A stretch of 64,000 nucleotides of DNA from Gonapodya prolifera JEL478 (GCA_001574975.1 KQ965817.1:32401-96400), one strand, 5' to 3'; numbered from the stretch's first letter, positions 21,065 through 34,036 are shown. A program made the numbers and translations. Notes: generated by a model not told the origin, from the sequence alone.

Positions 21065-22628
21065 ATGACTTTAAAGCGTTCTCCCGCAAAGTCCGATGTG
21101 CCCGTGACTGTCTTCAAAGGCGCGACTGGCCGGCTGTTCGACGCCGTTGAGCAGAGTCGCTTGGACCTCGTGAAGCAGGCGCTCCAGGACGGAGGAGACC
21201 CGGACGAGCGCAAGAAAGTAACGTTGATTGCTGAGTGGCCCACTGGAGAGAAGCGGCTTTTGGAGAAGGGAGGAATCTTCTCGCAGGACAAGTACGAGGA
21301 TGTTATGGAACGCCGGGAGGAATCGCAGCTGATGGAGTCCGTACTCGCGCTTGCAATTCGGTTTGGGAATGTGGAGATTGTTAAAACTCTGTTGGACTCT
21401 GGTATGTCTCGGATTCGCTGCCGGAAATTCGCGATCATCGGCAGTAACTTGATTGAACTCATCAACATCGATATGGACGGCAGGCCGCTGCGACCCGAAC
21501 AAGAAGCTCTCGTGGCGTATTGCAAATGTGTTTCGGACGTGGTCTAGTGATCTCTGGGAAAATCATCGGTGGTCGCCGGTGAGTTTTACGTTCAGAAATC
21601 AAAAGCAACAGGTCGTACCATTGAAACGCTGTCGACGCCTCGCCTCTAAACTCAGTTGAATACCACTACTTTTTCTTCACATCTTGAGTTCGCCCTATTT
21701 TGTGGTAAAAGCACCTTCAACAAACCAGGATCCGATGTCGTCCTCAAGTCCCCTGACAACTGGGACCTCGTCTCCCAAGAGTTCTTCTGCAGTCCCCACA
21801 TCGCCATTGTCAAGCTGCTGGTCTCTCACGGAACTCGCATCACGGACGCCGACCTTGCTGTCGCAGAGCGGTTGAGAGAGGGTCGTGACGCATTCTCGAA
21901 CCGTATCGCGGCACAGACGGCCTTCATCGAAGTTTTGTCAAGCAACACGACGCTTGAATTGAACCAAGCCGCGGTTGAGAAGATCACCCCAAAGCAGACC
22001 TCGGCTTCCACTGCCTCATCATCGGCGCTTCGGACCAGCAAAAGCACGGGAAACCTCCTCGAGCCGAACGAGGAACTTGCAGAACTTCGGCGTGTTAATA
22101 GGGAGCAGCATCATCACATTATGGAACTACAGGACGCGTACGATGAGCTGTTGTGGAAGTACGAGGCGCTAAGGATGCAAGTTGAAAACGTGACTGTTCG
22201 TATCCTCCACCTCTCGCCAGCGAAGCTACCATTTGACCAGTGCTAATGTGAACCAATTGCGTTCCTTTATATCTGCCTTTCTCCGCCGATACCACTCGGT
22301 CCATGGAAACATCCAGCCCGCAGAAGACCACGAACCCGCCGTCTCATCCCCCCTCGGCAATTCCACGGCGCCCTACCTGGCAGCACACCCGCGCTTCGAG
22401 GACCGTCCTGTACACCACGACCGTGCAGCCTCTGACCGGACATTCCAGCCCATCAACCGGCGAGCTCGAACTCCGTCCCCTGTTAACGTTTCGAGAAGAA
22501 GTCACTCGCTCACGCCGCCGCCACAACTCGCTAATGGACCCGAGCCGACACCTTATATTCCCCTGCCCCCTCCCGTCTCCCCGTTTTTTGTCTCGAAGCG
22601 AGCCGACTCGGCACAGTTGCATGCGTAG
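21065..22628 (+). CDS. Ankyrin-repeat and coiled-coil protein
   Basis: Exons 21065-21401, 21484-21578, 21656-22189 and about 22221-22628 give roughly 457 residues. Ankyrin-type units are visible: GRLFDAVEQSRLDLVKQALQ with DGGDPDE, LALAIRFGNVEIVKTLLDSG, and HIAIVKLLVSHGTRITDADL. A Ser/Thr linker leads into a coiled coil (ELAELRRVNREQHHHIMELQ, then LLWKYEALRMQVENV). A disordered, Pro/Ser/Arg-rich tail ends with FVSKRADSAQLHA. The third junction needs a 31-nt intron (22190-22220) or a small frame change, because the frame differs on the two sides; this is the weakest point. Ankyrin arrays mediate protein binding; no specific role can be given. Confidence 0.65.
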
Positions 22629-22723
22629 GGGAGATGTACTTCGGGGAGTCACTCATAGAGAAGCAACATCGTGTACCTTATAATGCTGTATATTTACCCA
22701 GAACACAAACATGCAGAACTCCT

Positions 22724-25698
22724 TCACGACTTGACCTTCTTCTTCTTCCCCTTCGGCCGCTCCTCCTTCTCCTCTTCCTCCGCCTCCCCCTCCTCATCCT
22801 GCGTACCCGCCCGTCTCTTGGCCGGCCTGGCCACATCCTGCGCCGCCTCGTCATCGCTCTCGCCGAACCCATGCGTGGACGCTGCGAGCGTGTCCTGCAC
22901 GCCCGCGGTACTACTGGAACTCTGTGCAGTCACGGAGGTGAGAGACCCCGGGACCCCACGCTTGCCCGCCTTGTACGCGGCAGCCATGCGGTCCATGTTG
23001 GTCTTGCGCGCGTCGTCGTGCGGGACGATTGGGGCGGGGTAGTCCTTGAGCGGTGGGGCGCGTTGTGAGGATCCTGCAGGATCACGCAAGAGAAGGTGAT
23101 CGGAGTGGTACTTACAGTCCCGATCTTGCACTTCGCAAGTGCCTGAACAGACGCCGGCGCCGTCCACTAGACGTCACCGCGTCGACACGGCCAATCAAAC
23201 TTGCGTCCCACACTCCCACTCCATAAACCGATGATCAACACTCACCGGCTCCCAGACGTACTTCTCCGGCAATCCCGCAACCTCGCGGACATACCGCTTC
23301 GCAAAGACGCCCTTCTTGTCGTACTTCTTGGCGAACGAGACAGGGTGGTAGACGCGGAAGTAGGCCGTGAAGAAGGCGGAGGAGCTTCATGGGGTGTCAA
23401 TGGTGTGAGGGGAATGAAGGAAAGAGGGTGAAACCGCGCAAAGGGGACGAACCTCAACCACATCCAGTTCCCCACATTCAGCGCATGGTCGGCGTCCAGT
23501 AGGAGTTCCTCGAACACTTCAGCGCCGCGTTCCCATGAAATATACAAATCTGGTGCGGGAGTTCATGTTGGTATGAGACACACACACGACGAGGGTATAA
23601 AAGGGCACGAAGAACGCACCGCCTCGAGTCAAGAAGCACGCGACGGCGTGCCGCGCCAAGTGGTGGATCCACCCCTCTTGCCTGAGCTGTCTCCTGCCAA
23701 AATCGAGGTGGGACCACCCCACGCCGCCGACGTGTCAACATACACAATCTCCAAATCCCGAGTCCCCCGACCATACCACAATCCTCACATCACAGCATCA
23801 ATCCACGGATACCCAGTCCTCCCCATCCTCCACCTCTCCAACTCCTCCCTCGCCATCTTTTCCTCCTCCGTAACTTCTTCCTCAGGAACTAACCCTTTCG
23901 CCACCAACCTGCCCCTCTCCCCCGCCAACCGCCATGGCACCTGAAGACACACAGGGTTCCCTTCCATCTTTGTCCAATTGGGTGTCTTTGCACACACGCA
24001 GTGGTAGAATTCGCGCCAGAGGAGTTGGCCGAGGAGTGATTCCGGGGGTTGGGTGTGGGAGGGGTTGCGGGCATAGATGGAGAGGAGGGCGTGGTGGAAT
24101 GTGTATGCGGATAAGGTGCCGAATTTGAGGTAAGGGGAGAGGACGGTTGTGGAGGCGGTGGGGTGGATGGCGGTGGGGGATGTGGCGGGTTTGGCGAACT
24201 TGTGGCGTGGGACGTGGAGAGATGTAGCGAGATGTGGTGGCAGTGGTAGGAGTGGTAGGAGTGGTAGGAGTGGTAGGAGTGGTAGGAGTAGTAGGAGTGT
24301 TGTGAGCAGTAAAAAGTCGGATTGTATGAAGGCGTGACGTTAGTTGGCCAGATCGCCGCAATTGCCCAGGCGCTCCCCAACAGCGCTGATCTTACCTTGG
24401 CGACCTCCTTCTCCCTCTTCATCCACGCCTCCAACCTCCTCAACGCCTCAGTCTCACCACCCTTATGCGGGCTTCGTTCATCCTCGGGGGGTTCTTCGAG
24501 CCCAAGCTCTGCAAGGAGCGGAACAGAGAATGATCCGTCAGGTCCCGATATGGAGGCGGGCACGGTAGAGGGGAGAGTTGGGGGAGTGGTGACGGTGGGA
24601 AGGGATGTGGGTGCCGGGTGAGGAGGCCGACGGGATGGGAGTTTGGCGATTGCCTGCAAGTCGTGTGGACGGGTGGACGTGATGGTCAGATGAGTCGCCA
24701 TATGCACTCCGATCCGCCGTCAGCACTGTGACATTCGCCTCCGGCGGACTCCTCTGTCAGCGCTATCGAGCTTAGGCCTCGGGTTTGCTCCTCGGGGAAC
24801 ATTTCGTTCCGCGCAGATCACTCGCATCCGGCGGACGGCGTCCGTCAGTGTTGTGTCATTCGCACTCCGCGCAGTGTGTCATTCGCGCTTCGCGCAGGAT
24901 CGCTCGCCTCCAGCGGACAGCCTCGCTTCGCTCTGTCCTCGGTCAGCACGTAGCGGCGCTGAGGCCTCGGCCTCCGTCGGTCGCAAGGCTCGACTCCACT
25001 TCACTCGGCACTCGGCTTCGATTTGTTCGCCTCGTTCGTTCCGTCTCGCACCCCCNCGGGACTCACATTTTGAAACCCCTTCATGGTCAGCGGCGCCTTC
25101 CCCCCGGAAACTCTACAAACTTCATCGGGGTCATAGAGCGTATGACCTGTCACCCCAACAATTTCAACTCCGGCAGGCAGGACATCTTTCAGCCTCGCGT
25201 CCCTGGTGACACTGTACGGGTCCGTGTAGTCCTTCTCAAAGAAGACGTGCGTGATTCCCCAGTGTCGAATGAGGTGGGGGAGATGTAAGAGAGGGTCGCC
25301 GCGGAGGACGAGAAGGCGCGATTTGAGCGCTGGAGTAGCGGAGCAGGATTGGACGTGGTAAGAAGACATTTCTGTCGTCTCTGTTATGGGGGCAGCACTC
25401 AGCACTCAACTCTTCAGTCTCTCGTCCAGTTCTGCCAGAGATTCCAGGCTTGTGTTGATGGCAAGATTCCCGTTGAATCTCGCTCCCACGAATGGCAGTC
25501 CCCACCACCCACTCACAGATGGATCCATCTCCTTACCCCAACGTTCATCGCGTGATTCCTGACGTACGCGGGGTCCAGAAAGAACACCGGAAACAGCGNT
25601 TGCGGCGAGTGCGTGAGTGCGGCAACAAGCGGCGCGTTGTCGCGAAGTCGCAGAGTGCGGCCGCGCAGCCACACGAGACAGCGTATGGGAGAAGACAT
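22724..25698 (-). CDS. (6-4) photolyase / animal-type cryptochrome
   Basis: The minus strand reads a full photolyase/cryptochrome through about ten exons from ATG 25698. The photolyase alpha/beta domain starts with [19 protein letters not shown] and continues with [36 protein letters not shown] and [10 protein letters not shown]. The helical FAD domain shows [59 protein letters not shown], then [40 protein letters not shown] and [17 protein letters not shown]. The HHLARH pair holds the two His residues needed for (6-4) repair and also present in animal cryptochromes. The tail is acidic, then Lys-rich (KGKKKKVKS), likely nuclear. The protein binds FAD and repairs UV lesions or senses light. 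The last introns were placed by phase (for example acceptor CTCAAG before [10 protein letters not shown]). Single Ns lie at 25056 (intron) and 25599 (codon). Confidence 0.9.
24242..24298. repeat. 9-bp microsatellite (AGTGGTAGG)n in a photolyase intron
   Basis: About six tandem copies of AGTGGTAGG lie inside the 197-nt intron at 24199-24395 of the photolyase gene. Confidence 0.85.
24715..25055. repeat. GC-rich imperfect repeats filling a large photolyase intron
   Basis: The intron at 24654-25066 is 413 nt, several times longer than its neighbours. It holds three imperfect units sharing a TCA(T/C)TCGC-TCCGGCGGA start, a GTCAG middle and GAGGCCTCGG ends, at about 24730, 24818 and 24897. No coding potential fits. 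It looks like an inserted repeat or internally amplified element. One N at 25056 marks uncertain sequence at its edge. Confidence 0.55.
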
Positions 25699-25794
25699 GG
25701 CAGTGAGGGTGGGTGGGTGAGGTGACAGCTTGGGAGATGCAATCGAGGGGAAATGTTACAGTGGCTGTGGTCGATGCGAAGTCAGCGTTCCACC

Positions 25795-27930
25795 CAAATC
25801 CCCTCTTTCTCCATTACTCCACACCCTGCCCTGAAGGGACGTTTCCTACATGTTCCAGCACCCTTCCAGGAGCTCTGGTTTGGTTCTGAATACATTTTCC
25901 TCAGCTCAAGGAATGAGTTTGATGACCTCATTAGTTGATGCTGTGAACCTCTTCCCATGAAAAACAGCCCATCCCTGAATGCCACCTGCCATCATTTGGA
26001 GGTTTCAATGAAGAAAAGATTTGGATTTTTATGGCTGTCATGACAACAAGTTCAGAATTGAATATGTGAGAAATGGCCAAGCACCTCAAGAACTGGATAA
26101 GACATCATGTAAAGCTTCTGTTATGAAGAGAATGGACCTAGATGCTTTCTAAGAGCATTTGCAGTGCTTTCACAGTATGTTCTTATGTAACTAAGAACTG
26201 CTAGCATTGTATACTGCTCACCACTTTATCACCATCACATGTTTCAAACAGTGGCAATAGGTCCCATGATTCAATAAAGGGCACTTGCAGTGATCATTCA
26301 GAATGACATTCTAGCATTAACTGTTTCATTACTCTTTCAATTCAAGAGTTCTAGTTTGGTTCTCAACTCATTTTTGATAACTCAAAGCATGAGTTAAATG
26401 ACATTCACCAGTTATTTGAAAAAATTGTGGTAATCAACATCTTTATACCTTAATGCAATCTTCTTGTCCCAGGAGACAAAAATACATGTAGTACCCATCA
26501 TGATGGAATGCTCCCATTTTTAATTTTGTGGTTACTTTATGAAATCAGTTACTGTGAACATTATTTTACCAACATCCACTAACATGGAATATATAGAGTA
26601 GTATGATTGTTGGGTATGAGCTGCTGTCCCACTACTGTGACTGTGGGTTTAGATGTGCACACCTGCAGGACATGCCCTAAGTTTGGCATCACGTTCCTGC
26701 AGGTGAGTTCCATGCACACTATGACTTGCTATGTATATATAATTGCACATACATGTTCCTGCAGATTACAGGCTTGTGCAGCTCACCTAGGTTGTGTAGC
26801 AATGGATCCACACATTAAATTCTCCTCAGTTCTTGGTACCCAGGTGCCTTTGTTCATCTGATAAAGTGTAATTATACCATGTAGCACAGAAGTTCTGAGC
26901 CTGAATTAGTATGCACCAAGGCATGCTTTTTGGCACTCTCACATCATCACACTTCTGTGGAATGTATAGAGTTTATGCCACAACTTGAAAGCACAAACCT
27001 GTAGGATGTTTCAATGACATCACTTTAAACAAGAAGAACATAAATCATCCATTTGCAGTTGCATTTTGATCATGGTTTCTATGTTAATGACTAAAGGAAC
27101 AATAATCATGACAGAGCACTTCAAGAAATTCTGATCCCTGGTTCATGGCTTACAATTTCTCATTGGAGTATCATGAAATCTTCCAACCAGGTTGTTACAA
27201 GGTTCATGAGCTCACAGGTATCATCCTTCAAGATCATGTTTTTGTTCTGTGTCTAATAATGTGAGGAGTCCATCCTATTCGGTAGCCTCCCAAATGTACT
27301 CTTTTCTTTTCTTCACAATTGCAAATCTCTGATTTTCTTATTGAGCAGTCCCCTCAGGTCACTCTAAGGTCTCAACATGTAATTATGCTCCAGAGCTACT
27401 CCAATTTTTGCAGTCAAAAGCCCTTGAACACTGTGATGAGGTGGTCATGGTGCAAAAAAAAAAAAAATTATGACAAAATAAAGTGCTTAGTTGTTACTAA
27501 CATACAGTGGGTGTTGTAGTTTTACCCTTGAGAAACATTTATGTAATGTTTCACAATGCATTGGCAACTGATTCATGGCAATTCATGTCACAGAAATCTG
27601 TTCATTTAGTGATTAGATGAATATAAATACAGTTGCCTTCTGTTTCTGCCTTTGGGTATTTACACCACTGTTGCTTTTCTCTACTGTGAGAAAATATCTT
27701 GGAAATACAATGACTTCTCCATTCTACCTAAGTATTATCTATTCCATCATCTGCTCAATTCTAACAGGATTGCCTCATGAAAACTCTACTCCTTGTTTAG
27801 TCCAGTTTTGCTTGAAAAGGAACTTCTGTGCAAGATTGAAGAATGCACTCAATATTACCATTGTACTGCTGAAGTACCTTCTATAGAGTTTTGGAGTGCA
27901 GAAATACTGGCTCATAGGAAGCACTTGGCT
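25795..27930. mobile_element. AT-rich transposon-derived island 1
   Basis: Base composition drops sharply to AT-rich at about 25795 and returns to GC-rich at about 27930. Open frames are short. The segment 26607-26815 encodes a stretch (MLGMSCC.TTVTVGLDVH, then TFLQ and an intron-like GTGAGT...CTGCAG, then GLCSSPRLCSN-like sequence) that recurs on the opposite strand at 34590-34787 within island 2. This shared protein-like segment with a matching intron shows that both islands derive from the same mobile family. The class of element cannot be named from what remains. Confidence 0.5.
25865..26412. repeat. Pair of about 70-bp direct repeats in island 1
   Basis: 25869-25935 and 26344-26412 share GAG(C/T)TCTGGTTTGGTTCT..A, CTCA...ATGAGTT and ATGAC blocks in the same order, about 475 bp apart. 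They may be diverged internal or terminal repeats of an old element. Confidence 0.5.
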
Positions 27931-28672
27931 TTGTAGGGCCTTCGGGCCAGGGGGGCAGTTTCAAAAGTGACGGGACAGTTGACTTTTGAGTGTTTCTGGG
28001 ACTGGGACCTTGCCATTTCCCAGTGACCAAATTTCATACACCTGATAATTAAACCTAAAAAACCACATTCTCATCGGTGCCAAACTCGTCGGGAGACAAA
28101 TGACCACGCACACTCCTCGCGAGGAGCCAGGGGGGGATCCGGCGGGGAGGCATTTTTTCGGACCGTAACAAGAGGGTGCACAGAGATTGTGCGATTTGTT
28201 TGCGTCAGGCATTTTTACTTGGGTCGATCGGGGCAACGTGGGGTGACGGAGGGTCACGTGCGGGTCCAACGGGGAATCTCGAGTTAGGAAGAAGTTGGAG
28301 GGGGGCCGGCGGGCGGGGCCAATGTTGGCGGAGAAGCTTCGAGGAAAGCGAACAGCTCAGGGGGCGCCGCTTTGCTGTGCGGGGTGCTTCAGAGACCCTT
28401 GAATTGTTTCGAAGATGTGGGGTTGGATGTGAGGGGCCGGGTGGTCGGCGAAATCACCGACAGCAGCCAAAGTGAAGAGAATGCAAATAAATAAAAGATC
28501 GGTATCGATACAATTGGAAAACGAGTTCCCTGAGTTCCAAAAATGCCAGGGGTGTCGAGGGGGTGTGGCTTCGCCCCGCCCACCAGAGCCTTGCACCGAG
28601 AGCTGGGGACGCCATTTGCGGTGAAAGTCAGGACTACGGAGGAGGATCGACGAATTCCGGATAGATACAAGA
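27931..28672. other. Intergenic GC-rich region
   Basis: No supported gene. Composition changes from AT-rich to GC-rich at its left edge. A long open frame on the minus strand (28357-29082) is Ser/Pro/Phe-biased and looks like a shadow of GA-rich plus-strand sequence. Confidence 0.35.
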
Positions 28673-29011
28673 ATGATGGCGAGCTTATATCGGGCTGGGG
28701 TTGAGGGCGGGGTGGATGATGTGACCGGAGTGATACCATGGGAGTACGCAGTTGCGGAGAGGGATCGGTGGGTGCGAGAGAATGGTGAGTCAAAATTGGA
28801 GACGGGGAATGGGGGAAGGAGGGTTGGGCGGTGAGGGAAGTGGCAAAAGGGAGTGGAATCGGGTAGACGGGCAGGCGCAGGGGAGTGGACGGACACAAAG
28901 GCAAAAGTGGAAGACGTGGACGAAATATGACGGAGAAAGCAAACAGACAACATGGAACATGCAGAGCAGCTGGGAAAGGAGACGGCTCTCGGTGAATGGA
29001 CGCTTGCCTGA
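28673..29011 (+). CDS. Candidate small two-exon protein, unrecognised
   Basis: A plus-strand frame reads FRIDTRMMASLYRAGVEGG and VIPWEYAVAERDRWVREN, ends at a GTGAGT donor (28785), and can be joined in phase to an exon after GCAG (28965) reading EQLGKETALGEWTLA before TGA at 29009-29011. The sequence looks like a small alpha-helical protein, perhaps mitochondrial, but the 5' end is not resolved: upstream of the ATG at 28673 the same frame continues back to a stop. Family not recognised. Confidence 0.3.
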
Positions 29012-29267
29012 ACCGGATTGGTCCCCATTCTGGAGACCGGAATGGCAGAACTGAAGCGCACTATGACATTGGCACTTGGCATACTGACGCTAAATTATAA
29101 GCGGAGGGTATTCGGATGGTCGGAGAGTGCCTGGAGGACAGTGATTGTCGCTGCAGTTTCCTTGATGGGTTGGACGAACGACCAGGAACACATCCACGAA
29201 CGAATTCTGCGAGTCTTAGCAAAACCTCGTATTTGATCTTTTTCCATCTCCCCTGTCCATTATCTCC

Positions 29268-32200
29268 TTGCCTCGTGCACCACACACAGCCACCCATCAA
29301 CAATCGCCGTCTGCGTACAACACCGTACCTCGCACAAACTCGCATTCACGCCTCCCCCGCACGCATTCCTCATTCACCTCGGACTCGTCCGCGACCCTCA
29401 CCGATGACTTCTCACAATTCTCGCCGTCCCATCCTCTCACACTCTCCCCATCGGAGGCGAGTCTGTTTGCAAAGGACCTCGCCAACATGCGATCCCAGTC
29501 TTCCAACTCCTCGTTCGAGTCGGATCAGGACTCGGATTTGGAGTCATCTCCCCCCCTTCCTCCGATTCTAAACTCGATAATGCACACCTCTCCGCCACCG
29601 GAACCCATCTCTCAACCATCTGCTCCGCGGAGACTCCTTCGCATTCTCCTACCCCCAAAGATCCACCAACACCCTCCAACTGATTCTCAAACCACACCCA
29701 AACATCGCTCAAAGCGGTGGTCCCTTCTTCGGGACTCCCACATCTCCGACATACCTGAACACGCGTTACCTGGACATATGTCCCTCCCACAAAGCTCTCC
29801 CCCCTCCCCACCACTCGTCTCACCTCCTTCATTTCAACCACGTTCTTCCATCGACACCACTCGTTCCGCGCGGTCTGGTCGCTCTGCACGGTCTGGTCGG
29901 TCAGTCCGTTCGGGACTCTCCGTCTACGAAATGGCCCGGTCGTCAATCGATCAGTCATGGGCGCCTTACCCGGTTCCGCCTTCGTACGCTGTACCGATTT
30001 ACGGACATCCATCCCGGGACGGTGCACGCTCGCCGCGCAGCATCGCGTCCATTCGGACCTCATCCTCCGCGGACGTCGCATCCCTCTACTTGGACCCGAT
30101 AGACCAGGACTTTGGACTCCGCCCTCCGTCGCCCCCCTCACCTCTCCCAACTCCTCCAGGGTCCCCTTCTGGTCCTCGTGCCACCTCACCATCCACCGAT
30201 GTACCAGCAACTCCACCTTCTCGCTCTCTCCCGTTTCCCCTCTCCCTCCTTTCCCTCCCCTCGTCTTGGAAGTCTCCTGTTCCATTCCTTGCTACCGCCG
30301 GAGGGCGCGTCGTGGGACTTGCAAGGGCCTCCCATGCTGGATTCGGGAAGGAGGATGGATCAGACCACGGGAACGATGCGAACAGTGGCGGAGAGTATGT
30401 CACTCTTGCTGACTCACGTGAGGATAGCGCTAGTAACGGAGTGGAGCCGACCACAACACACAGCAAGAAGCGCCGGTCCAAACCGAAAAACAAGTCCAAG
30501 TCCAAGCCTGCAACGCCACGCCGGGACGCAGATTCAAACGGCAGCAGCACCCTCTCCACTTCCGCCCCGTCATCTTCCTTTGCCAACGTTCCTTCACCTC
30601 CAGTGTCACCTCCGGCTCGCCTCTCGTCCCTCCGCGCTCCTTCTTCTGTTCCTCGGCGACGACCGGTGTCTCAGGCTGTCAGCGAGTATTCAGACTCAGA
30701 TGGACATGGAAGGGGTGAGAGTGGGGACGATACAGAGCTTGGTGACGAAGAGGATGATGAGGTGTGTGTGATTTCTGTTTCCTGGCAAACTATGCATCCA
30801 GCTCAATTAGTCACTTCGGTACACCGCTCCACTAGTCTTCCCTTCTTTCTCACCCTTTCATCACTCGCCAACCTGCTCCGTTCCCGAAATGGATCCAACA
30901 TGTGTACGGAACCTCACCTCGCAAACCCCCCTCCCGGCCCGCTCCGCCACCGACGTTACCGCCGCAAGTCGCTGCGGGCACTCAGGGTGCCACAAGAACT
31001 TTTTTGAGGGGAGAAACTAAACCGGTACCAGACCGTGGGGCGGGGGAAGCTGAAGTGAAGTACTTTTCAGGAGGGGGATCAAAGAGCACCGAGCAGCCAA
31101 AGAAGGACAGGTCCCAGTACGAGGCGAAGTTGATCCCCTTCGAACTCGCCTCTGGAGCCATGCGTGCCGTTGCTCGTGGTGGTCGTGGAGAGGGACTTGA
31201 AGGGAGGTCTACTGGAGAGGAAACAGTATGGCGGGGACGATTGGGCGACGTTGGGAATCTGTTGCGGGATCGGACTGTGAAAGAAAGTAATTCAGCGACA
31301 CTCTTTACTAAGAAGGAAGCGGAAGACGGGATTGCTGCGCAATGTCCGGCTGAGGAGGAAGCGATAGGCTCTGCTGAAGCGGATCCTCGTGTACCTTCAG
31401 ATGGAGAACTCCCGACCCAGGCGGAACCTTTGCAAGGCTCTGTCCCCACACCATCCGCGCGACCATCTTCCGACTCTGACGGTACCGCCGTCACCTCACA
31501 GTCTTCTGCGCCAACCTCTGATCGAGACACACCCGACCCTCCTCCTGGTCCCCGAGGCGATCTTGGTTCGCCGCAACCACTTCCCCCGGCATCGGTCTGG
31601 AGAGCATCTAGTGCTCCCATTGCAATGCCACTACCGAGGCCGGACATGAATGGTCTTCAAGGCAGGCCTGCTTTTCCTCCTGGGTATCCATTCTATTTGG
31701 CGGCATACCCATCCGGTTCACCCGTTTCCCCGGGAGGCCACAAGGCGCCTCCATCTCCCCTCGCAGCGGCTCAGGATAACCCCATGTCGACTCCTATAAG
31801 TCCAGGAGGCTCTCACCAGACTCACCCGGGCGCCCACCCACGTTTAGTGTACGTTCCCATGGCGATGTTACAACAGACTGCTCACACGAAAAGGCGCGTT
31901 CAGGTGCACGGACTGGCGGCGTACGGGACTGACGGCGGGGTCTTCAATGCCCCCGCGCCTCGTAGTACTGGACTTGAACGAAGAAAGCCGCCACCCCCAC
32001 CACCTCCTAGGAGGAGGGGAACTGCGCCTACACGTGCTGCTCAGATGTTAATGGACTTTGGGGACATGGAGGTATCTGGTGAGGTGGAGGTTTTCGGCCG
32101 GAGGGAGGTCAAAGGGGAGGCAAGGGTCGACAGGAGAATCTTGAGCTTGGGACGGTCACCGAGTGGGACCATTATCGACCCTGATCACATCGAATGGAGT

Positions 32201-32859
32201 GACCGTGAAGGTATGAGAGATCTCGGTGATGGGGGTAAGTGGGACTTTGGAGGGCGGAAGTTCATCATCAATCTTGATGATTCTGAGGACGAACTCAGTG
32301 GGGAGGGCCTTCCATCCCTTTTTTCACGTCGGGTTAAGTCGACTTCCAGCGTGGGCGGTCCGAATGTATTCTATCGGCGCCCGTCTGATCCAAGATTGCA
32401 CTTGGGATCCCAGTTCGACGATCGAAGTCGGTCCTTATCACCTGAGAGTCGGGAATTGAGCGGAGTGGCTAATGGATGGGTGGATAACGAGAAGATGGAG
32501 GAGCGGGCGGCGAGCGCTGTGGTGACACTGGAAGATGTCGGCCAAACCACTGGCCTTGCCATTGCCCCTTGTGCAGAGGAGTTTATGAGTCGGCGTGAGT
32601 AATTGCCCTGTTAGCGTGTCAGACAACCAAGTCCGTGATCTCTTTTCTCTTATCTTTCACCTCAGGCTGGGCCGCCGCCTTGCAATCCGTGAAGTCGGAG
32701 GTTGTTGGCCCTGACGTTGTGGACGGACTTCCGAAAGCCGAGGACGCCAAAGGGTGGTCTCCTGCCGCCGGTGGATGGGTGGTTTACCGGTCAGTTGGTA
32801 ATGCTGGCTTGTGTGAGGTCGACGACGTAAAAGTGGAAGGACGACATGAGATCTCCTGA
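29268..32859 (+). CDS. Large Ser/Pro-rich intrinsically disordered protein
   Basis: Three exons (to 30761, 30836-32594, 32666-32859) join in phase and give up to 1,148 residues. The 5' end is unsure: the first in-frame ATG is at 29487, although open protein-like sequence starts near 29268. The protein is dominated by Ser, Pro, Arg and acidic runs. Features include an RSARSGRSARSGRSVRSG repeat, a basic KKRRSKPKNKSKSKP cluster that could be a nuclear signal, acidic GDDTELGDEEDDE, a PPPPPPPRRR block and a short ordered-looking segment (KFIINLDDSEDE). Proline-directed SP and TP sites are abundant. This composition resembles scaffold or regulatory proteins of signalling or cytoskeleton. No domain was recognised. 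Confidence 0.6.
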
Positions 32860-33539
32860 GCCGTCGTTGCGGTTCTTGAACGACCCTTGGGATTCGGATC
32901 TTTTTTGGACGACGGCGAGCGCTTTATTCCCCTGCTTTTGACGCTGACATAGTACATATTATATTTTCGCAAGTTGTTAATTGCTGAGGGTGTTCGTTTT
33001 GGACTCGTGGCTTTCCAGTGTGTGAAAACAACAGTATTGCCAAAGGGAATGTAAAGTAACAAAGTAACGTTTTAATACATTTTGCACATCCAACCTATCC
33101 ATGAATGAACTGATCAATATTGGGAAGCCAATAGAGCGCTATTTTCGAGGAAAGTTCATGATATTATCTCACGAAGAAATATCCCCCGATAAACAATAGT
33201 CGGGATATTTCGCCCTCATTAATTTCGACTAATCATAGCATGCAATAGCTTGCACCCTCGCCAATTCAAGTAATATCCTACAGGTTCCTTCCTCCACCAA
33301 CCCTCCTAATTAAGAGTGCATGCGCGTATCCCTTCTTTTGGATGCTATTTCATCCCGAATCCATTGGTCCCGCTGCACCACCAGCGTTAGTCTCCAACGT
33401 CGCTGTAGGCTTACCACGGCATCCCGCCACGACTACATTCGGAGTTTGGGGTACAGCTTATGACTGCGGGGAGCCACTCTCAGGGGCTTCGCTGCCTACA
33501 ATCAATTCCCCAGAATCGGTATGGTGTTGGACGATTTGA
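32860..33539. other. Intergenic region leading into AT-rich island 2
   Basis: The 3' flank of the disordered-protein gene. No gene seen. AT content rises toward 33540. Confidence 0.4.
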
Positions 33540-34036
33540 AAGTTTGAGATGTTATGGGTAGCACCTGCATCAGATGATCATGTCCCAGAAGTATTTTCAG
33601 GCCTCTTTAAATCAAGCAAAGGTAGGCCCTCAGTCTGATCCAGTTGCTTGTGCCAAGCAACAATATTGTCAGCCATGGCGTCAGTGTCAACATTTCGCAC
33701 ACCCTCAACTCCATCCTCTTTGCATGCCACCCACATCAATTTTGATCCTCTGGTCAGGGCTTTGGTGCCTTGAATAATGACCGCATTGTATTTGGAAACA
33801 TTTGCTCCAGCAACATGTGGTAACCTCTGTTCTGCTTCATCAGCACTCACCTTCCCATTTTTGGGGGACAGTATTTGAGTGTTTGTGGTAGTATCATCTT
33901 GAGAGTGGTCAACTTGGGGATCACTGGTGTTGGGGTGGGGAGTCGCCCATCTGAAGGCAACAGATTCGAGGTCAATGCACCAGTTGAGACAGTGGAGATG
34001 GCTTCAGATGCACCCCCCAATGACTCTTCCAGGTTA

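Noticed and set aside
20902-21525. 207-codon minus-strand frame
   Set aside because: Antisense of the ankyrin gene first exons.
24242-24298. Possible CRISPR-like or coding tandem repeat
   Set aside because: It is a 9-bp microsatellite within an intron, without spacers or frame.
28357-29082. 241-codon minus-strand open frame
   Set aside because: Ser/Pro/Phe-rich translation of GA-rich plus-strand DNA. It overlaps a more protein-like plus-strand reading with splice sites.
29437-30285. Long minus-strand open frame opposite the Ser/Pro-rich gene
   Set aside because: Antisense shadow of the plus-strand disordered protein, Gly/Arg/Trp-biased with no motif.
30982-31647. Minus-strand 221-codon frame
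   Set aside because: Antisense shadow of exon 2 of the same gene.
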